DNA from: Diphasiastrum complanatum
Taxonomy: Eukaryota > Streptophyta > Lycopodiopsida > Lycopodiales > Lycopodiaceae
Length of the DNA stretch: 64,000 nucleotides
Direction of reading: 5' to 3'
Assembly (NCBI GenBank): GCA_029204225.1
Contig: CM055092.1
Location: 13,024,476-13,088,475 of the forward strand
Shown here in pieces: positions 21,921 through 32,330 of this stretch. Position 1 is the stretch's first letter, and each line of letters opens with the position of its first letter. The position numbers and the translations under genes were made by a program. The notes under the pieces were generated by a model. The model saw only the letters and a list, made by a program, of their open reading frames with translations. It was not told the DNA's origin and did not search any database.

Positions 21921-22656
21921 TATGAAGAATTGAAAAAGATTATCTATGTTAGATATAGGGGTCTTATGTTTTTTACATCAAGCATCTAGGTGTAAGATGT
22001 TGATAGGAACAAATTTGGCATAGATGGCAAATTATGCATTTCCACTTGTAATGCCACTATTGAGCCAAAATAGAGGAAGAGGCTAAACTTGTGCCAATTA
22101 GAGTGTAGACAAGTGTAATTCCTTTGTTTGAGGAATTCTAAGAGGTCCAATAGGATTTAGAGGTGGAACCATGTGAGGTCCAATAGGAATTTGAGGTGTG
22201 CTTGAATATAGTCCAATAGAATTAAGAGGTGCATGGATCAATGGTCCAATAGGATTAAGAGGTGACAAAGTGTGGTCCAATCATAGTTAAGTATAGTGGA
22301 GCTCGTGGATCTACTAGTATCATTGTACTCCTCATTTTGGATCTAATTGATTTGGTGATTATGTGGATTTTGAGTGTTATTGGATTTCTAGCTTTCTCTC
22401 TCTACTCGAGAGCTCATGATGGTTTTTTTCTCTCTACGCAAGGAGAGCAGCTTGTTTTTACTTAGAATAATTTTTGAATACTTCCCACACGTGTGAGTGA
22501 GAGTTGGAAGTGATTGAATGCATGTAGTAGTGTGTTTTTGCCATAGGATCTAAGATTGATCTTGAATCTCAATCTAGTCTTGATCTTGGTGCATCTACAC
22601 ACCTTAGGAGATCACAAGTACATGTTGTGGACAATCCACACGTGTGAAATTCAACA
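21921..22656 (+). repeat. Copia 5' LTR
   Basis: The 736-bp LTR ends CACACGTGTGAAATTCAACA. It contains a five-unit CCAAT repeat (22147-22281) and two CACACGTGTG palindromes (22496, 22637). Confidence 0.95.
22147..22281 (+). promoter_or_regulatory. Five-fold CCAAT repeat in the LTR
   Basis: CCAAT occurs at 22147, 22180, 22213, 22246 and 22277, that is with spacings of 33, 33, 33 and 31 bp, in units resembling GGTCCAATAGGATTAAGAGG. The same array is present in the 3' LTR (from about 24657) and in diverged form at 27950-28100. CCAAT is the NF-Y binding core, but promoter function here is inference. Confidence 0.6.
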
Positions 22657-22669
22657 TGGTATCAGAGCC
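22657..22669 (+). other. Copia primer binding site
   Basis: TGGTATCAGAGCC directly follows the 5' LTR and matches initiator Met tRNA. Confidence 0.9.
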
Positions 22670-23412
22670 TACCTAAGGATACCATGCATTTTGATCCATT
22701 TAAGTGAAAACTATTCATCAATCTTGAGCTAGAAATTGTCAAGGTCCATTTTCCTAGCTATCTTGTTCAATTTTGGATCAAAAGAGATCAAAAGGACATT
22801 GATTGGGTCTGACCTGGTACTGTACGGAATCAGGTGCTCAGACACATGTGAGGAACATCCAATTTCAGTTTGGAAGTTCTCTCTCATGCTTGATCCATTT
22901 ATCTTGCTTGATAGCTTGTTTTGAAGCTATTTTTGTCTAGTTTTTGATGCAATCAGTTTCATTCCATTTGGTTGAGCCAATCAAAAGTTATAAGCTTTTG
23001 AAGAGGGTTAGGTAGGGCACCTAGACCTGGGTGGACACATTTGGTTTGGTCAAGAGATTCCTTGGTTGATCCAAAATCACAGTTGTATGCTTACCAATCT
23101 CATCTATATGTGATCTAGGCACTGTTTTGAGATCTTAGCCATTTTGTTTCATGCAATATCATTGTATTTGAGTCAAAGTTGGTTTCTTAGTGTACTTCAC
23201 ATGTGTTAAGAGTGTTTGATCCTAACTTTGCCTATACTCCATCATTTGATGTGAAATAGATCTTGTTTTAGAGAGATTTGTGTAGCTAGCGAGAATCAAT
23301 TCACAAATAGTTGCAAGATCTTTCATAGGAGGAGATAGTACTCTATTATTGGATCCTATTGAGAGTGTGTAGCAACATTTATTGTTCATCATTTGAGTTT
23401 TCTTCACTTCAA

Positions 23413-24411
23413 ATGTCTTCAATGGGTTCATCCTTGTTGGAACCAAGTGAAAGATTGTCCACTTCAAACTATTTAATTTGGAAAATGAGGATGGAGTCCA
23501 TCTTGATTCTTCAAGACGTGATGGACATAGTTCTTGGCCTTGAAGAAGGACCACAAGTTCTTCAAGTGGTTCAAAAATGCAAAAAGAGAGCTAGGATGGC
23601 TCTCCACTACATTAAGATTAATGTCTCTAATGAGATATTGAGGGAGATAGGTGCTTGTACAACAGCCAAAGAAGAGCAAATTGTAAAAGATCCTAATAAA
23701 GGTGATGAAAGATCCTTTGAGGACATCACACTTTTTAGGAGTCTTGTAGGCTCCTTGATTTGGCTTACCATTACTAGGCCCCATCTAAGTCTTTGTGTGC
23801 ACAAATTGAGTCAATTTATGCAAGATCCTAAGATCCATCATTGGAAGGTGGCCAAGAGGATTCTAAGATATGTATCTTCATCTTGTGATTATGGTCTACT
23901 CTATAAAAGTGAAGATCTATCCATTGTTGGCTACTCGGATTCGGACTTTGCAAGTGACAAGATGGATCAAAAGTCTATTAGTGCATACACTATCTTTCTT
24001 GGAGGCAATCTAATATCTTGGCTTTCCAAAAAGCAAGATACTATATCTCTCTCTTCATGTGAGGCCGAGTACAAAGCACTCACTACAACTACCAAAGAGG
24101 TGCTTTGGATCAAGAGGTTACTAATGGAGCTAAAGTGCATCAAGGAAGATGATCTACCAATGATCAAGTGTGATAACATGTCGGCCCAAACTCTTGCCAA
24201 TAATCCCATATTTTATGCAAGAAGCAAACACATAGAAGTGGCACACCATTTTGTGAGAGAAAATCTTATTGGAGGAGAAATCTATTTGGAACATGTCAAC
24301 TCGTCCTCTTGTATTGCCGATCTACTCACCAAGCCTTTGAGCAAAAGTGCTTTCATCAAGCATAGATCTAATCTTGGAGTTATATCAAGATCAATGCTCA
24401 AATCTTCATAG
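23413..24411 (+). CDS. In-frame Gag N-terminus fused to copia RNase H
   Basis: This is a 332-residue uninterrupted frame. Residues 1-87 are a copia Gag start (LSTSNYLIWKMRMESI, MALHYIKINVSNEILREIG). From about residue 88 (base 23674) the chain is the RT thumb and RNase H: DITLFRSLVGSLIWLTITRP, GYSDSDFASDK, SLSSCEAEYKAL, IKCDNMSAQTLA and ARSKHIEVAHHFVRE, ending in DLLTKPLSK. The acidic RNase H residues look present. The start is the ATG at 23413, inferred from alignment with the gag at 53908. The deletion that made the fusion kept the frame. Whether a protein is made is unknown. Confidence 0.8.
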   Translation: MSSMGSSLLEPSERLSTSNYLIWKMRMESILILQDVMDIVLGLEEGPQVLQVVQKCKKRARMALHYIKINVSNEILREIGACTTAKEEQIVKDPNKGDERSFEDITLFRSLVGSLIWLTITRPHLSLCVHKLSQFMQDPKIHHWKVAKRILRYVSSSCDYGLLYKSEDLSIVGYSDSDFASDKMDQKSISAYTIFLGGNLISWLSKKQDTISLSSCEAEYKALTTTTKEVLWIKRLLMELKCIKEDDLPMIKCDNMSAQTLANNPIFYARSKHIEVAHHFVRENLIGGEIYLEHVNSSSCIADLLTKPLSKSAFIKHRSNLGVISRSMLKSS

Positions 24412-24429
24412 ATCATTTTTTAGGAGGAG

Positions 24430-25166
24430 TGTGAAGAATTGAAAAAGATTATCTATGTTAGATATAGGGGTCTTATGTTTTTTACATCAAGCATCTAGGT
24501 GTAGGATGTTGATAGGAACAAATTTGGCATAGATGGCAAATTATGCATTTCCACTTGTAATGCCACTATTGAGCCAAAATAGAGTAAGAGGCTAAACTCG
24601 TGCCAATTAGAGTGTAGACAAGTGTAATGCCTTTGTTTGATGAATTCTAAGAGGTCCAATGGGATTTAGAGGTGAAACCATGTGAGGTCCAATAGGAATT
24701 TGAGGTGTGCTTGAATATAGTCCAATAGAGTTAAGAGGTGCATGGATCAATGGTCCAATAGGATTAAGAGGTGACAAAGTGTGGTCCAATCATAGTTAAG
24801 CATAGTGGTAGCTCGTGGATCTACTAGTATCATTGTACTCCTCATTTTGGATCTAATTGATTTGGTGATTATGTGGATTTTGAGTGTTATTGGATTTCTA
24901 GCTTTCTCTCTCTACCTGAGAGCTCATGATGGTTTTTCTCTCTCTACCCGAGGAGAGCAGCTTGTTTTTACTTAGAATAAATTTTGAATACTTTTCACAT
25001 GTGTGAGTGAGAGTTGGAACTGATTGAATGCATGTAGTAGTGTGTTTTTGCCATAGGATCTAAGATTGATTTTGAATCTCAATCTAGTCTTGATCTTGGT
25101 GCATCTACACACCTTAGAAGATCACAAGTACATGTTGTGGACAATCCACACGTGTGAAATTCAACA
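24430..25166 (+). repeat. Copia 3' LTR
   Basis: The 737-bp LTR starts TGTGAAGAATTG after the purine tract AGGAGGAG. It carries the same CCAAT array and the terminal CACACGTGTG (25147). The inner palindrome has changed to CACATGTGTG. Confidence 0.95.
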
Positions 25167-25700
25167 TGAACTACTACCATATTGACACCTAATAGCTTGC
25201 ATGTTGAGATTGCACCTAACTCCTACCTACATTGTCCAAATGTCAATTTCTCAACTATGAGCCTACAAAACTACATGCATGTGTCCAATACTGTTTGCAT
25301 ATCTTGCATGTGACTTCCCTAAATGACTTGGACATGTGTAGAACATGTATACTGACTTGCATATTGCATGCACTGATTGCATGTTACATGCATGCACACT
25401 AACTGATTTTAGCATGTCATCAAATCTAGATCTACCTAACTCAAACTCGTCCTAATCTACAAGGTCATGTGCTCAATTCACACACCTTTGATTTATACAA
25501 TGGAACAAAGTGAAATATGACCATCTAGACATTGTGCATGTCATGTAGCTCGAGTTTGTACATGCTAGAGAATGATATTTACAACTTGTAAATGCATAAG
25601 CAAGATGATTTTCCTCATCAACCCCTATAGACAAGTTGGATGGCTTTTTATTTTTCACAAGAGAATCAACTGTGGTATAGGAATGAGATTTGGTCTAAAA
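25167..25700 (-). repeat. Old LTR, right part
   Basis: Sequence rich in GCATGTGTCC, CTTGCATGTGACTT and ATGTAGCTCGAGTTTGTAC resembles the distal half of the solo LTRs at 45036 and 59290. It is probably the continuation of 21716-21920. Confidence 0.4.
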
Positions 25701-26801
25701 GTAATTTCGGATAAATTCAGAGTAAGATACCTAATTGAAACTTTTCGAAAAAGAAAAATTCTCTAGGGATTGTGTGAATTGATATTCAGTAGGACTTTGG
25801 GTATCTAGATTTGATTCTAGATTGTAATCTAAGTTTCTGTAGTTGAAGATGATTGTCATTTTGGTATGCGTTCAATGTAAAATTACCAGTGGTTATAGAA
25901 CTTGAATCTTGCACTTCAGTTAAAGAATCCTAATTGAAAAATATTCCTAAATCCAGTAACTTCTTAGTGGAAAGATTTTGGAATGATTCTTACTTTTCTT
26001 GAGTTATGTGGAAGATATACTCCACCAGTATCTTGTGAATGATTAAGTACGATTTTGGATTCCAGAAAATTATGATTGACGAATCATACGAATCTAAATA
26101 TTTATGATTGACGGATCATAAGTAGTTACTTAATTGTTGTCAGTGGATTAAAAGGAATTGTGATGATTCTTAAGTGTGACGATTAAGTCTTGGTCTATTA
26201 ATTGAGTAAGAATTCAGACCAATGTTTTGAATCTCTTTACTCTAGTATTTCAATTAAGAACCTATGGATAGGAGCATTGAACTCAAGAAAATATATGGGA
26301 TACTCAGAGTTGAGTTTTAATCATTCTATATCTTAATGATTCTCCTAGACATTTTAGTTGAATGAATTATCATATCTTAGAATTAGATTCTAAGGATAGT
26401 TGTACTTGGAAGCTTTTTACGAATTATCTGCCAGAGTTTGTGGATAATTTCAGACTGTAATTATTATTATTTTTTCCTTAATTTTAATCTTCTAAGTTAG
26501 GAAATATTTCACTCAGTGGTTCATGTAAGTGTTTTACATGAAGGTAATGTTACTAACTTGTAGTGAGTGTAACCCAGTTGAGAAATTTATCGCTTAGTGT
26601 ACTTTTAAAACTTGAGTTGTATTCCAGAACAGAGGCTAACGATTGGAAATAGGTTTATCTCTTGGTACTTGTTTTTATATGAAAGTCAGACTGAGGGTAA
26701 TGATTTTCTCGGTTAACATTAAAAGTTTAAAGAACTATTTCTATAATTCTTTTATGTTTTGAGGAGCTTCTAAGGATACAAGCAGTTTAAGGAGGGAAGA
26801 A
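25701..26801. other. No gene recognised; leads into a gypsy-type LTR
   Basis: AT-rich sequence with no clear coding motifs. Its last bases (TTTAAGGAGGGAAGAA) are a polypurine tract like that at 2843, so it is probably the 3' non-coding end of a gypsy element. Confidence 0.4.
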
Positions 26802-27280
26802 TGTTATGGCCATATTCAGTTAAGGACCTAGAATAGTCCTAATATGGTAGACCGGCCCTCCAGTACTTGAGTATATTGGTCACGCTGAGATTTAATTCCA
26901 TGTTGAGGCCTGTTTGAAACTAATTACCTTGAGAGGACCCAAGCACTCTAATTGAGACATATGGAGTATTGCATATCTGTGTGACGGATATAGGCAGGAG
27001 GACTGCATGAAGAGATGTGATCTATTTATAGTTGACCTGCATGGGGGTTGCATGGTTTCATGCACATAACTCTACTCTCTATATAATGAGGTAGGGATTC
27101 TCCCATCAACATATTGGGTTTAGGTTATCAGTCTCTCTCTTCTCCTCTTGCTTTTCATGACATGGCTTGGGGGATAGATCCAGGTTTGATCTAGGATTGG
27201 TTGGGCGGTTTGGCTCCATAGTTTGTCCTATTGTGTTGTCTTATCCTCATCTTAGGAGCAATCCTTTTAGGGTCTTTACA
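26802..27280 (+). repeat. Gypsy LTR (479 bp) related to 2856-3383
   Basis: It starts TGTTATGGCCATATTC after a purine tract and ends GGTCTTTACA. It shares GATCCAGGTTTGATCTAGG-like and GGTTGGGCGGTTT-like blocks with the LTR at 2856. There is no partner LTR in the window and no visible duplication. Confidence 0.6.
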
Positions 27281-27704
27281 GTTTCTTCTTTTCATTATAG
27301 TATTTTACAGTCCTGCAGTCTTTGATTTCATGACCAGTTTTCTTGCAGTATCTGCTTTGGTTGGTAGGATGAAGTATTTGAATTCGACCTTGAGTCAAAA
27401 TTCGACCCTGAGTTAAAATTCGACCCTAAGTTAAAATTTAAACCTGAGCCAGAATTCGACCTTGGCTACAAATTGCTCTTCTTTTTGGATTTAAATTCTA
27501 ATTCTTTGAATATAGTGCTTGTGGATCCAATCCTGAGCCTGAGGAGGAAGCTGATCTTCTGATTTCTTCTTGTAGAAGAAGTGAGATTACTCTTGATAGA
27601 GTTAGATTCTCTTGGATCAAAATTGTGAAAAATTGGCAAAAATCTAGCTTGGTATTTTTATGTTAGAAGTTTGTGAGTGAATCTCATATGTGTGGAGGAT
27701 GTTC
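27281..27704. other. No gene recognised
   Basis: The sequence contains a threefold short repeat around AAAATTCGACCCTGAGTTA (about 27376-27465). Nothing else stands out. Confidence 0.4.
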
Positions 27705-28135
27705 CCACATGTGGAGAATTGTAAAATAAATTAAACATATTTTTTATAGGGGTCTCATAAAGTTTTATGGTCAAGCATCTTTGTGTAGAGTTGTGATAGG
27801 GTCAAAATTTGCATAGATGGCAAATTGGTCAAATCCACATGTAATGCCTCTATTGAGCCAAAGTAGTGTAAGAGGTGTAACTTGAGCTAAATAGGTTGTT
27901 GACAAGTATTTTGATTTAGTTTGATGTGTGACAAGTCAAAGTTCAAAAGGTCCAATAAAATTTAGAGGTGGTAGCATCAATGATCCAACATGATTTGAGA
28001 TATGCATGGGAATGGACCAATAGGATCAAGAGGTGGATGCATCATTGGTCCGATAGAATTAAGAGGTTGTAAATATGAGGTCCAATCATGTTTGAGTTTG
28101 GATTAGCTCGTGGATCTACTACTCATTCTATGCTA
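27705..28135 (+). repeat. Diverged LTR fragment of the 21921 copia family
   Basis: Blocks TATAGGGGTCTCATAAAG, GGCATAGATGGCAAATT-like and the 33-bp CCAAT units align in order with the LTR at 21921. It lacks both ends and a partner. Confidence 0.65.
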
Positions 28136-28343
28136 AGTGATTTTGATCGGTTGGTGCAATCCATTGGAACGATCAGCCAGGCACTAGATGGTGATACATA
28201 GATAGCATTGGACCAGTGGATTCTTCAACTCCTCCTTTGCTCTCTGGGTAGTCCATGTTGCTCGTTGATCAGAGGGAGAGCGCCTACATTGATCCACGGT
28301 GGAGAGGGTGACCGATGCTTCCTTGTTTGAAGCTCTCTCTCTG
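28136..28343. other. No gene recognised
   Basis: Relatively GC-rich spacer leading into a GC-rich tandem repeat. No motif is recognised. Confidence 0.3.
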
Positions 28344-28467
28344 ACAGTCTGTTGCGGCCCTGCCTGCCCAAAAAATTCCAGACCCACAGTCTGTTGCGGC
28401 CCCGCCTGCCCAAAAAAAATCTAGACCCACAGTCTGCTACGGCCCTGCCTGCCCAAAAATTCCAGAT
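28344..28467. repeat. 42-43 bp GC-rich tandem repeat, three units
   Basis: The word ACAGTCTGTTGCGGCC recurs at 28344, 28386 and, as ACAGTCTGCTACGGCC, at 28429, each followed by CTGCCTGCCCAAAAA. The repeat is much richer in GC than its surroundings. Confidence 0.85.
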
Positions 28468-29120
28468 CAGAAGAAAAAATTACGGCAGATCAGATACCAC
28501 AATCTCCATCGCTGAGAAGTAGCCAGAACTTGCGCCTTCATTGCCATGAATGCCTTGCTGTGAACACCTTCCTTAACTGCGTTGGATCCAAGTGGCTTCC
28601 TGATCTAGCTACAGCCAATGAACAACATTAATGATAGCAAAATGGCAAAGAGACAATGATAGAAAATTTAAGCCAAGCATTACATAGAGGGATCAATCCA
28701 TCCAGAGTCAGATTGACGGCTTCCCACCCGAAATTTTAGCTCTGATATCAAACCCAACGACCTATATTAATGTTGCTAGAATTGTTTCCAAGAAACTATA
28801 AGATTCAGGCAGGTCAGAATCAGAAGATTCAAGCTACAGACCAATGGTTTCAACCCCAAGCAATGGCCAGAAATCTGGATTTCTAAAGTTCATAAATCAT
28901 CATCTAAAACAAGAATCATTGTGGTCGGAAGATAGGAGAGAGAGCAAGAAAGAAGTCTAAAAATCTGTTGACAAGACTTGCAAGTGAACGCAAGATTTTG
29001 GAGAGCACTGTAGAACCTCATAATATCCTTCTGCTCCATCTTGTAAAAACCAGAATTTCAGGGATAATGGGGAGACAACCCAGCTGTATCAAATCTAAGT
29101 CTTCACAACTAGATGTCTCT
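28468..29120. other. No gene recognised
   Basis: AGCTCTGATATCA near 28736-28748 resembles a degenerate minus-strand primer binding site. Nothing else is supported. Confidence 0.3.
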
Positions 29121-29421
29121 GCGAGTCATTTTTTAGGTGTGCGAGTCATTTCAAGCTATTTTTTGCTTTCTTCCGATCTGTGAGCGAATTCCTCACCCCT
29201 CAGCCAACTGTGCGAGTCATTTTAAGGTATTTTTCACCTTCTTCTGACCTGTGCGAGTCATTATGAGATGTTACTCACCTTCTTTTGATTTGTGCGAGTC
29301 CTTTCGAGATGGTTTTCACCTCCTTTTGACCTGTGCGAGTCATTTCAAGGTATTTTTTACCTTCTTCTGACTTATGCGAGTCATTTCTAGTTGTTTTTTG
29401 CTTCCTACATCCCTGTGCGAG
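29121..29421. repeat. 41-bp tandem repeat, about six units
   Basis: GTGCGAGTCATT-like words occur at about 29212, 29253, 29293, 29334, 29376 and 29417, with two extra copies near 29121 and 29141. Units contain pyrimidine-rich CACCTTCTTCTGACC. Spacing is 40-42 bp, so the array cannot encode a repeated peptide in one frame. Confidence 0.85.
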
Positions 29422-29429
29422 CAAAACAG

Positions 29430-29660
29430 GTTTCTTGTTGAAGCTCGAAAGATTCGCGAACAAAATCTTGTCGCGAAATATTCTATTTCTTGTTCAAGCC
29501 TCAGATGTCGCGAAATTGTCGTGAACAATTTGTGAAATCTTCTGGACTGTTCTTCAAGCTCACCTGTCGCGAAACTATCTCGAACAGTTTGCAAAATATT
29601 GTCGATTTCTTCTTCAAGCTCAAGAATTGTCATCTGTTGTGAACAATTCACGAAAGACGG
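29430..29660. repeat. 59-bp tandem repeat, about three units
   Basis: TGTCGCGAAATTGTCGTGAAC and TGTCGCGAAACTATCTCGAAC are 59 bp apart, with a third degenerate unit. TTCTTCAAGCTC recurs in each unit. It follows the 41-bp array directly. Confidence 0.7.
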
Positions 29661-29829
29661 AAATGTCGCGAAGAGACAAGTGCACTAACAATTAACGAAA
29701 CACAAAGCTGAGACAAAGAGATGAACTATCGCGAATTATTTGCGAACAAATTTTATTCGTGCTTGAAAAAAGAGCATCTATTTGAATATCAATCGTTGTA
29801 AACGGTTAGATATCTACTATTACAGCATT

Positions 29830-29960
29830 AAAAGGCCAAAAGACTTGTAAATAAAAGGCCAAAAGACTTGTCTTGTAACAATATATATAAATGTGCACTA
29901 CTCGTTGTAACTCACTCATTCAGAGACACAACAACGAGATAAGACAGCAGGAGATGTATA
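29830..29960 (+). promoter_or_regulatory. LTR-type promoter with TATA box and a 22-bp duplication
   Basis: AAAAGGCCAAAAGACTTGT occurs twice in tandem (about 29828 and 29852). It is followed by AATATATATAAATGTGC, a strong TATA box, and about 30 bp later by ACTCACTCATTCAGAGACAC. This looks like the promoter and start region of a plus-strand LTR, but no LTR ends are resolved. Confidence 0.5.
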
Positions 29961-30129
29961 TTGATGAATCAGATTTAGAGTTACATAAATTCGTTTTTGA
30001 TCAATAGTTTCTTATTGTCTTAAGTTGTTTCTTACTTCCGCATATAATTTTTGCACACATATTCAATCAGAACTAATAATGTTCTATTAGTACATAGATT
30101 AGATAAAATCGCGATTGAAGACACTGATA

Positions 30130-30365
30130 TTAGTTTGATTTATTCAAACTTGCATCGTGTTGCCCCTCGGTGATAAGAATAAGAGGTTTGGACTGATTCC
30201 TCTTTTGTTGTATGATCCTAGGGTTGAATGGGCAGAACGTTGTTTCATGTGATGAAGCATTGCACAAGTGGCAATACCATTGTGTCAGTTTTAGATTTTG
30301 TTTTAAAACTGGACACTCATTGGTGGTATGGTTCTGGGAATAAACCGGACACCACAAATTTTTTT
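30130..30365 (-). pseudogene. Retrotransposon gag zinc-finger fragment
   Basis: The minus strand encodes MWCPVYSQNHTTNECPV and WYCHLCNASSHETTFCPFN, cysteine/histidine pairs of the zinc-knuckle type. The same pattern (FCHLCNATSHDTTFYPFN) is seen at 63988-63695, so both come from one gag family. The frame is short and isolated. Confidence 0.6.
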
Positions 30366-30589
30366 TTCAAGAATACTGTGGTTGGTTCTGATCTGGTGCA
30401 TTAGAGGATGATGCTACAACTCCTTGTAAGACCTTTGGTTTTTTATCAAACTAGGTCATTAATTGCTCCATCTACTATTTGTGGAGATTCGTCATTTGTT
30501 CCATCAACATATCTGTTGAGATATTGGAAGCAATGGAGGTTGATGCTACCAAGTGCCACAAAAAGTGAAAAATTGACTTCTACGAGGGT

Positions 30590-30900
30590 TTTGCCTTTGA
30601 TTTTGCTCTTCTGGATCTTGAGAACTCTCGCATGAGGTGAAAAACTGAGAGGTAACTCTCACAGACTACTCTGTGTGCTTCTCACAGTGAGATGTAACTT
30701 CAGGAGGCTCTACGAGAGTTTTATAGTTTGAAAAAAAAAATTGATTTTACAAGGGATTTTTATATTTTTATGGCTTTTCTCTGTTTTTTCAAAATCTGTT
30801 GGGAACTAACTCTCGTAGGCTTTTATGCAGGTCTAGAACAATGCTCTCAGGCTGTTGCCAGTCATGCGAGAATAACTTCTCACTCGTTTTGGAGAATTAA
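30590..30900 (-). repeat. Inverted relative of the 33400-34260 repeats
   Basis: Read on the minus strand it gives CTACGAGAGTTAGTTCCCAA, an A-rich stretch and CATCTCACTGTGAGAAGC. The units at 33400-34260 show the same order on the plus strand. Confidence 0.5.
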
Positions 30901-30973
30901 AATCTGATGTGATTTTAGCCTCTTTTTTCCCTCCAAAATGCAAATTTGAGTATTTTTTGTGGTTTTTTATGGT

Positions 30974-31927
30974 TGTGATAAAATGCCTAGCCCTTAGAGA
31001 GGCTGTTTCCGGTCTCCACCACCTCTCACACCTCCTCTGCTAGCTTCCAATAGTCCAATCACACGAAAACAAGCAAAACAAGCCTAAACTACTCCCAAAT
31101 CCACCTAAACACACTAAATAGACAAAACAATTGAAATGACAACTAAACTAGTTAGGAATGGCCTATCCTGGCAACTGTACCACTGCAGGTTGTAGCGACT
31201 AGGATGGTGAGCAGCCCTCCACATGTCAAAAGGGTTAGAAAACAAGGATATGAATCTAGTTTAGAAATAGTTGCTTTCTACACTAAACTAGCTCTACCCC
31301 ACTTTAACTCTAGCTAGCACTAATCATAGACATTCATCCTTAGAATAGGTGAAAGGAGATGAGAGAGAAAGAGTTAGAGGGAGGCACTCATTAGTTATTG
31401 CATGAATCCGTAGGAGAAGCTTTAACTAACAAAACAATGAAATAGCAAAATGGAAGGAAATAGCAACCACAAGCAAGAGCACAAGACACAAAGCAATAGC
31501 ACAATGAGGATGCTTGAATCTCCAATCTGGTAAAGTTTCCTCCTCTCAATTAACATGTAAAATGGTGTACAAGAGGTGTCTTTTTATCTTTGGGGAGGCC
31601 CTTGCCCTTTGCTTCCTATTGGCTACTTCAAGAAGGTAGGATTGAAATCTTAGCCCTTCAAAAGAAACACAATCTAATCTATGGTGCACAAGGAAACACA
31701 CTCCACCTACCACCATTTGACTTTTGACCAATTAACAAAAACTTAGTAACTTACTTAACTTAAACTTTGGCCTTCTTAACATTATTTAATTACATGGCCC
31801 AAAGTCTAGTTTATTTAGAATACATTATTTACAAGTGCTCATTGGGCTATGGGCTTATGCCACGGCCCTCGCAACTTATTTTACTACTTCCAGCCATTTT
31901 TATTTATGTGCATAAATACCCACAACA
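30974..31927 (-). repeat. Probable LTR, about 954 bp
   Basis: On the minus strand it starts TGTTGTGGGTATTTATGC and ends GGGCTAGGCATTTTATCACA, TG to CA. The internal part has no coding content. The flanks ATGGT and ATCTT do not match, so a clean solo LTR is not proven. Confidence 0.5.
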
Positions 31928-31944
31928 ATCTTATGCTAATCGCA

Positions 31945-32330
31945 GTCGCTCATCTCAGAAATTGAGGTCAAAACTTGGGTGTACCTAAAAATCTCTAAAG
32001 ATTCAAAGGTGCTTCGGACGAAAAAAATGTTATAAGCTATTTCCACGGTATAGTGGCCCTTACAAGGTTGTAAAGAAAATCAACCTAGTTGCTTACCAAC
32101 TAGATGTTCTGATTGGGGTTAGGGTTCATCATGAGGATTCCCTAATTCCAAAAGGTAAATTGGTTGAGTTGGAGTATCTGTCTTCCTTTGTGTCGATGGT
32201 CATGCGTGACTCCTATGGACGGAGACAACCCCACCTGGACAATCTATATAGAGGTGGATCTCCATGAGTTTGCCATTCATTCTCTCATGGAGAATGACAA
32301 GCTCTTCCACTGGTGGTCAGGTTAGGACGA
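31945..32330 (+). pseudogene. Ty3/gypsy integrase C-terminal tail
   Basis: The plus strand reads VYLKISKDSKVL, then YKLFPRYSGPYKVVKKIN and VAYQLDVLIGVRVHHEDSL, the usual tail of gypsy integrases. It lies right of the probable LTR and is truncated on the left. Confidence 0.7.

Larger units (their letters stand above)
21921..25166 (+). mobile_element. Ty1/copia element with collapsed internal region (3.2 kb)
   Basis: LTRs of 736 and 737 bp (21921-22656, 24430-25166) are flanked by TGAAC duplications (21916-21920, 25167-25171). The 5' LTR starts TATGAAG, the 3' LTR TGTGAAG. A perfect TGGTATCAGAGCC follows the 5' LTR, and AGGAGGAG precedes the 3' LTR. The 1.77-kb interior keeps the leader, the start of gag and the RNase H end of pol, and lacks protease, integrase and most of RT. 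The two LTRs are nearly identical. It is non-autonomous and possibly young. Confidence 0.95.

Noticed and set aside
22098-22280. Minus-strand frame with Pro-Leu-Asn-Pro-Ile-Gly repeats
   Set aside because: It is the reverse reading of the 33-bp CCAAT repeats. The period is a multiple of three, which keeps the frame open by chance. It lies inside an LTR.
29121-29421. CRISPR-like array
   Set aside because: The 41-bp units are contiguous degenerate tandem repeats without unique spacers, and the genome is a plant genome.
30974-31927. A proven solo LTR
   Set aside because: TG/CA ends are good but the flanking 5-bp words (ATGGT, ATCTT) do not match. It is annotated only as a probable LTR.
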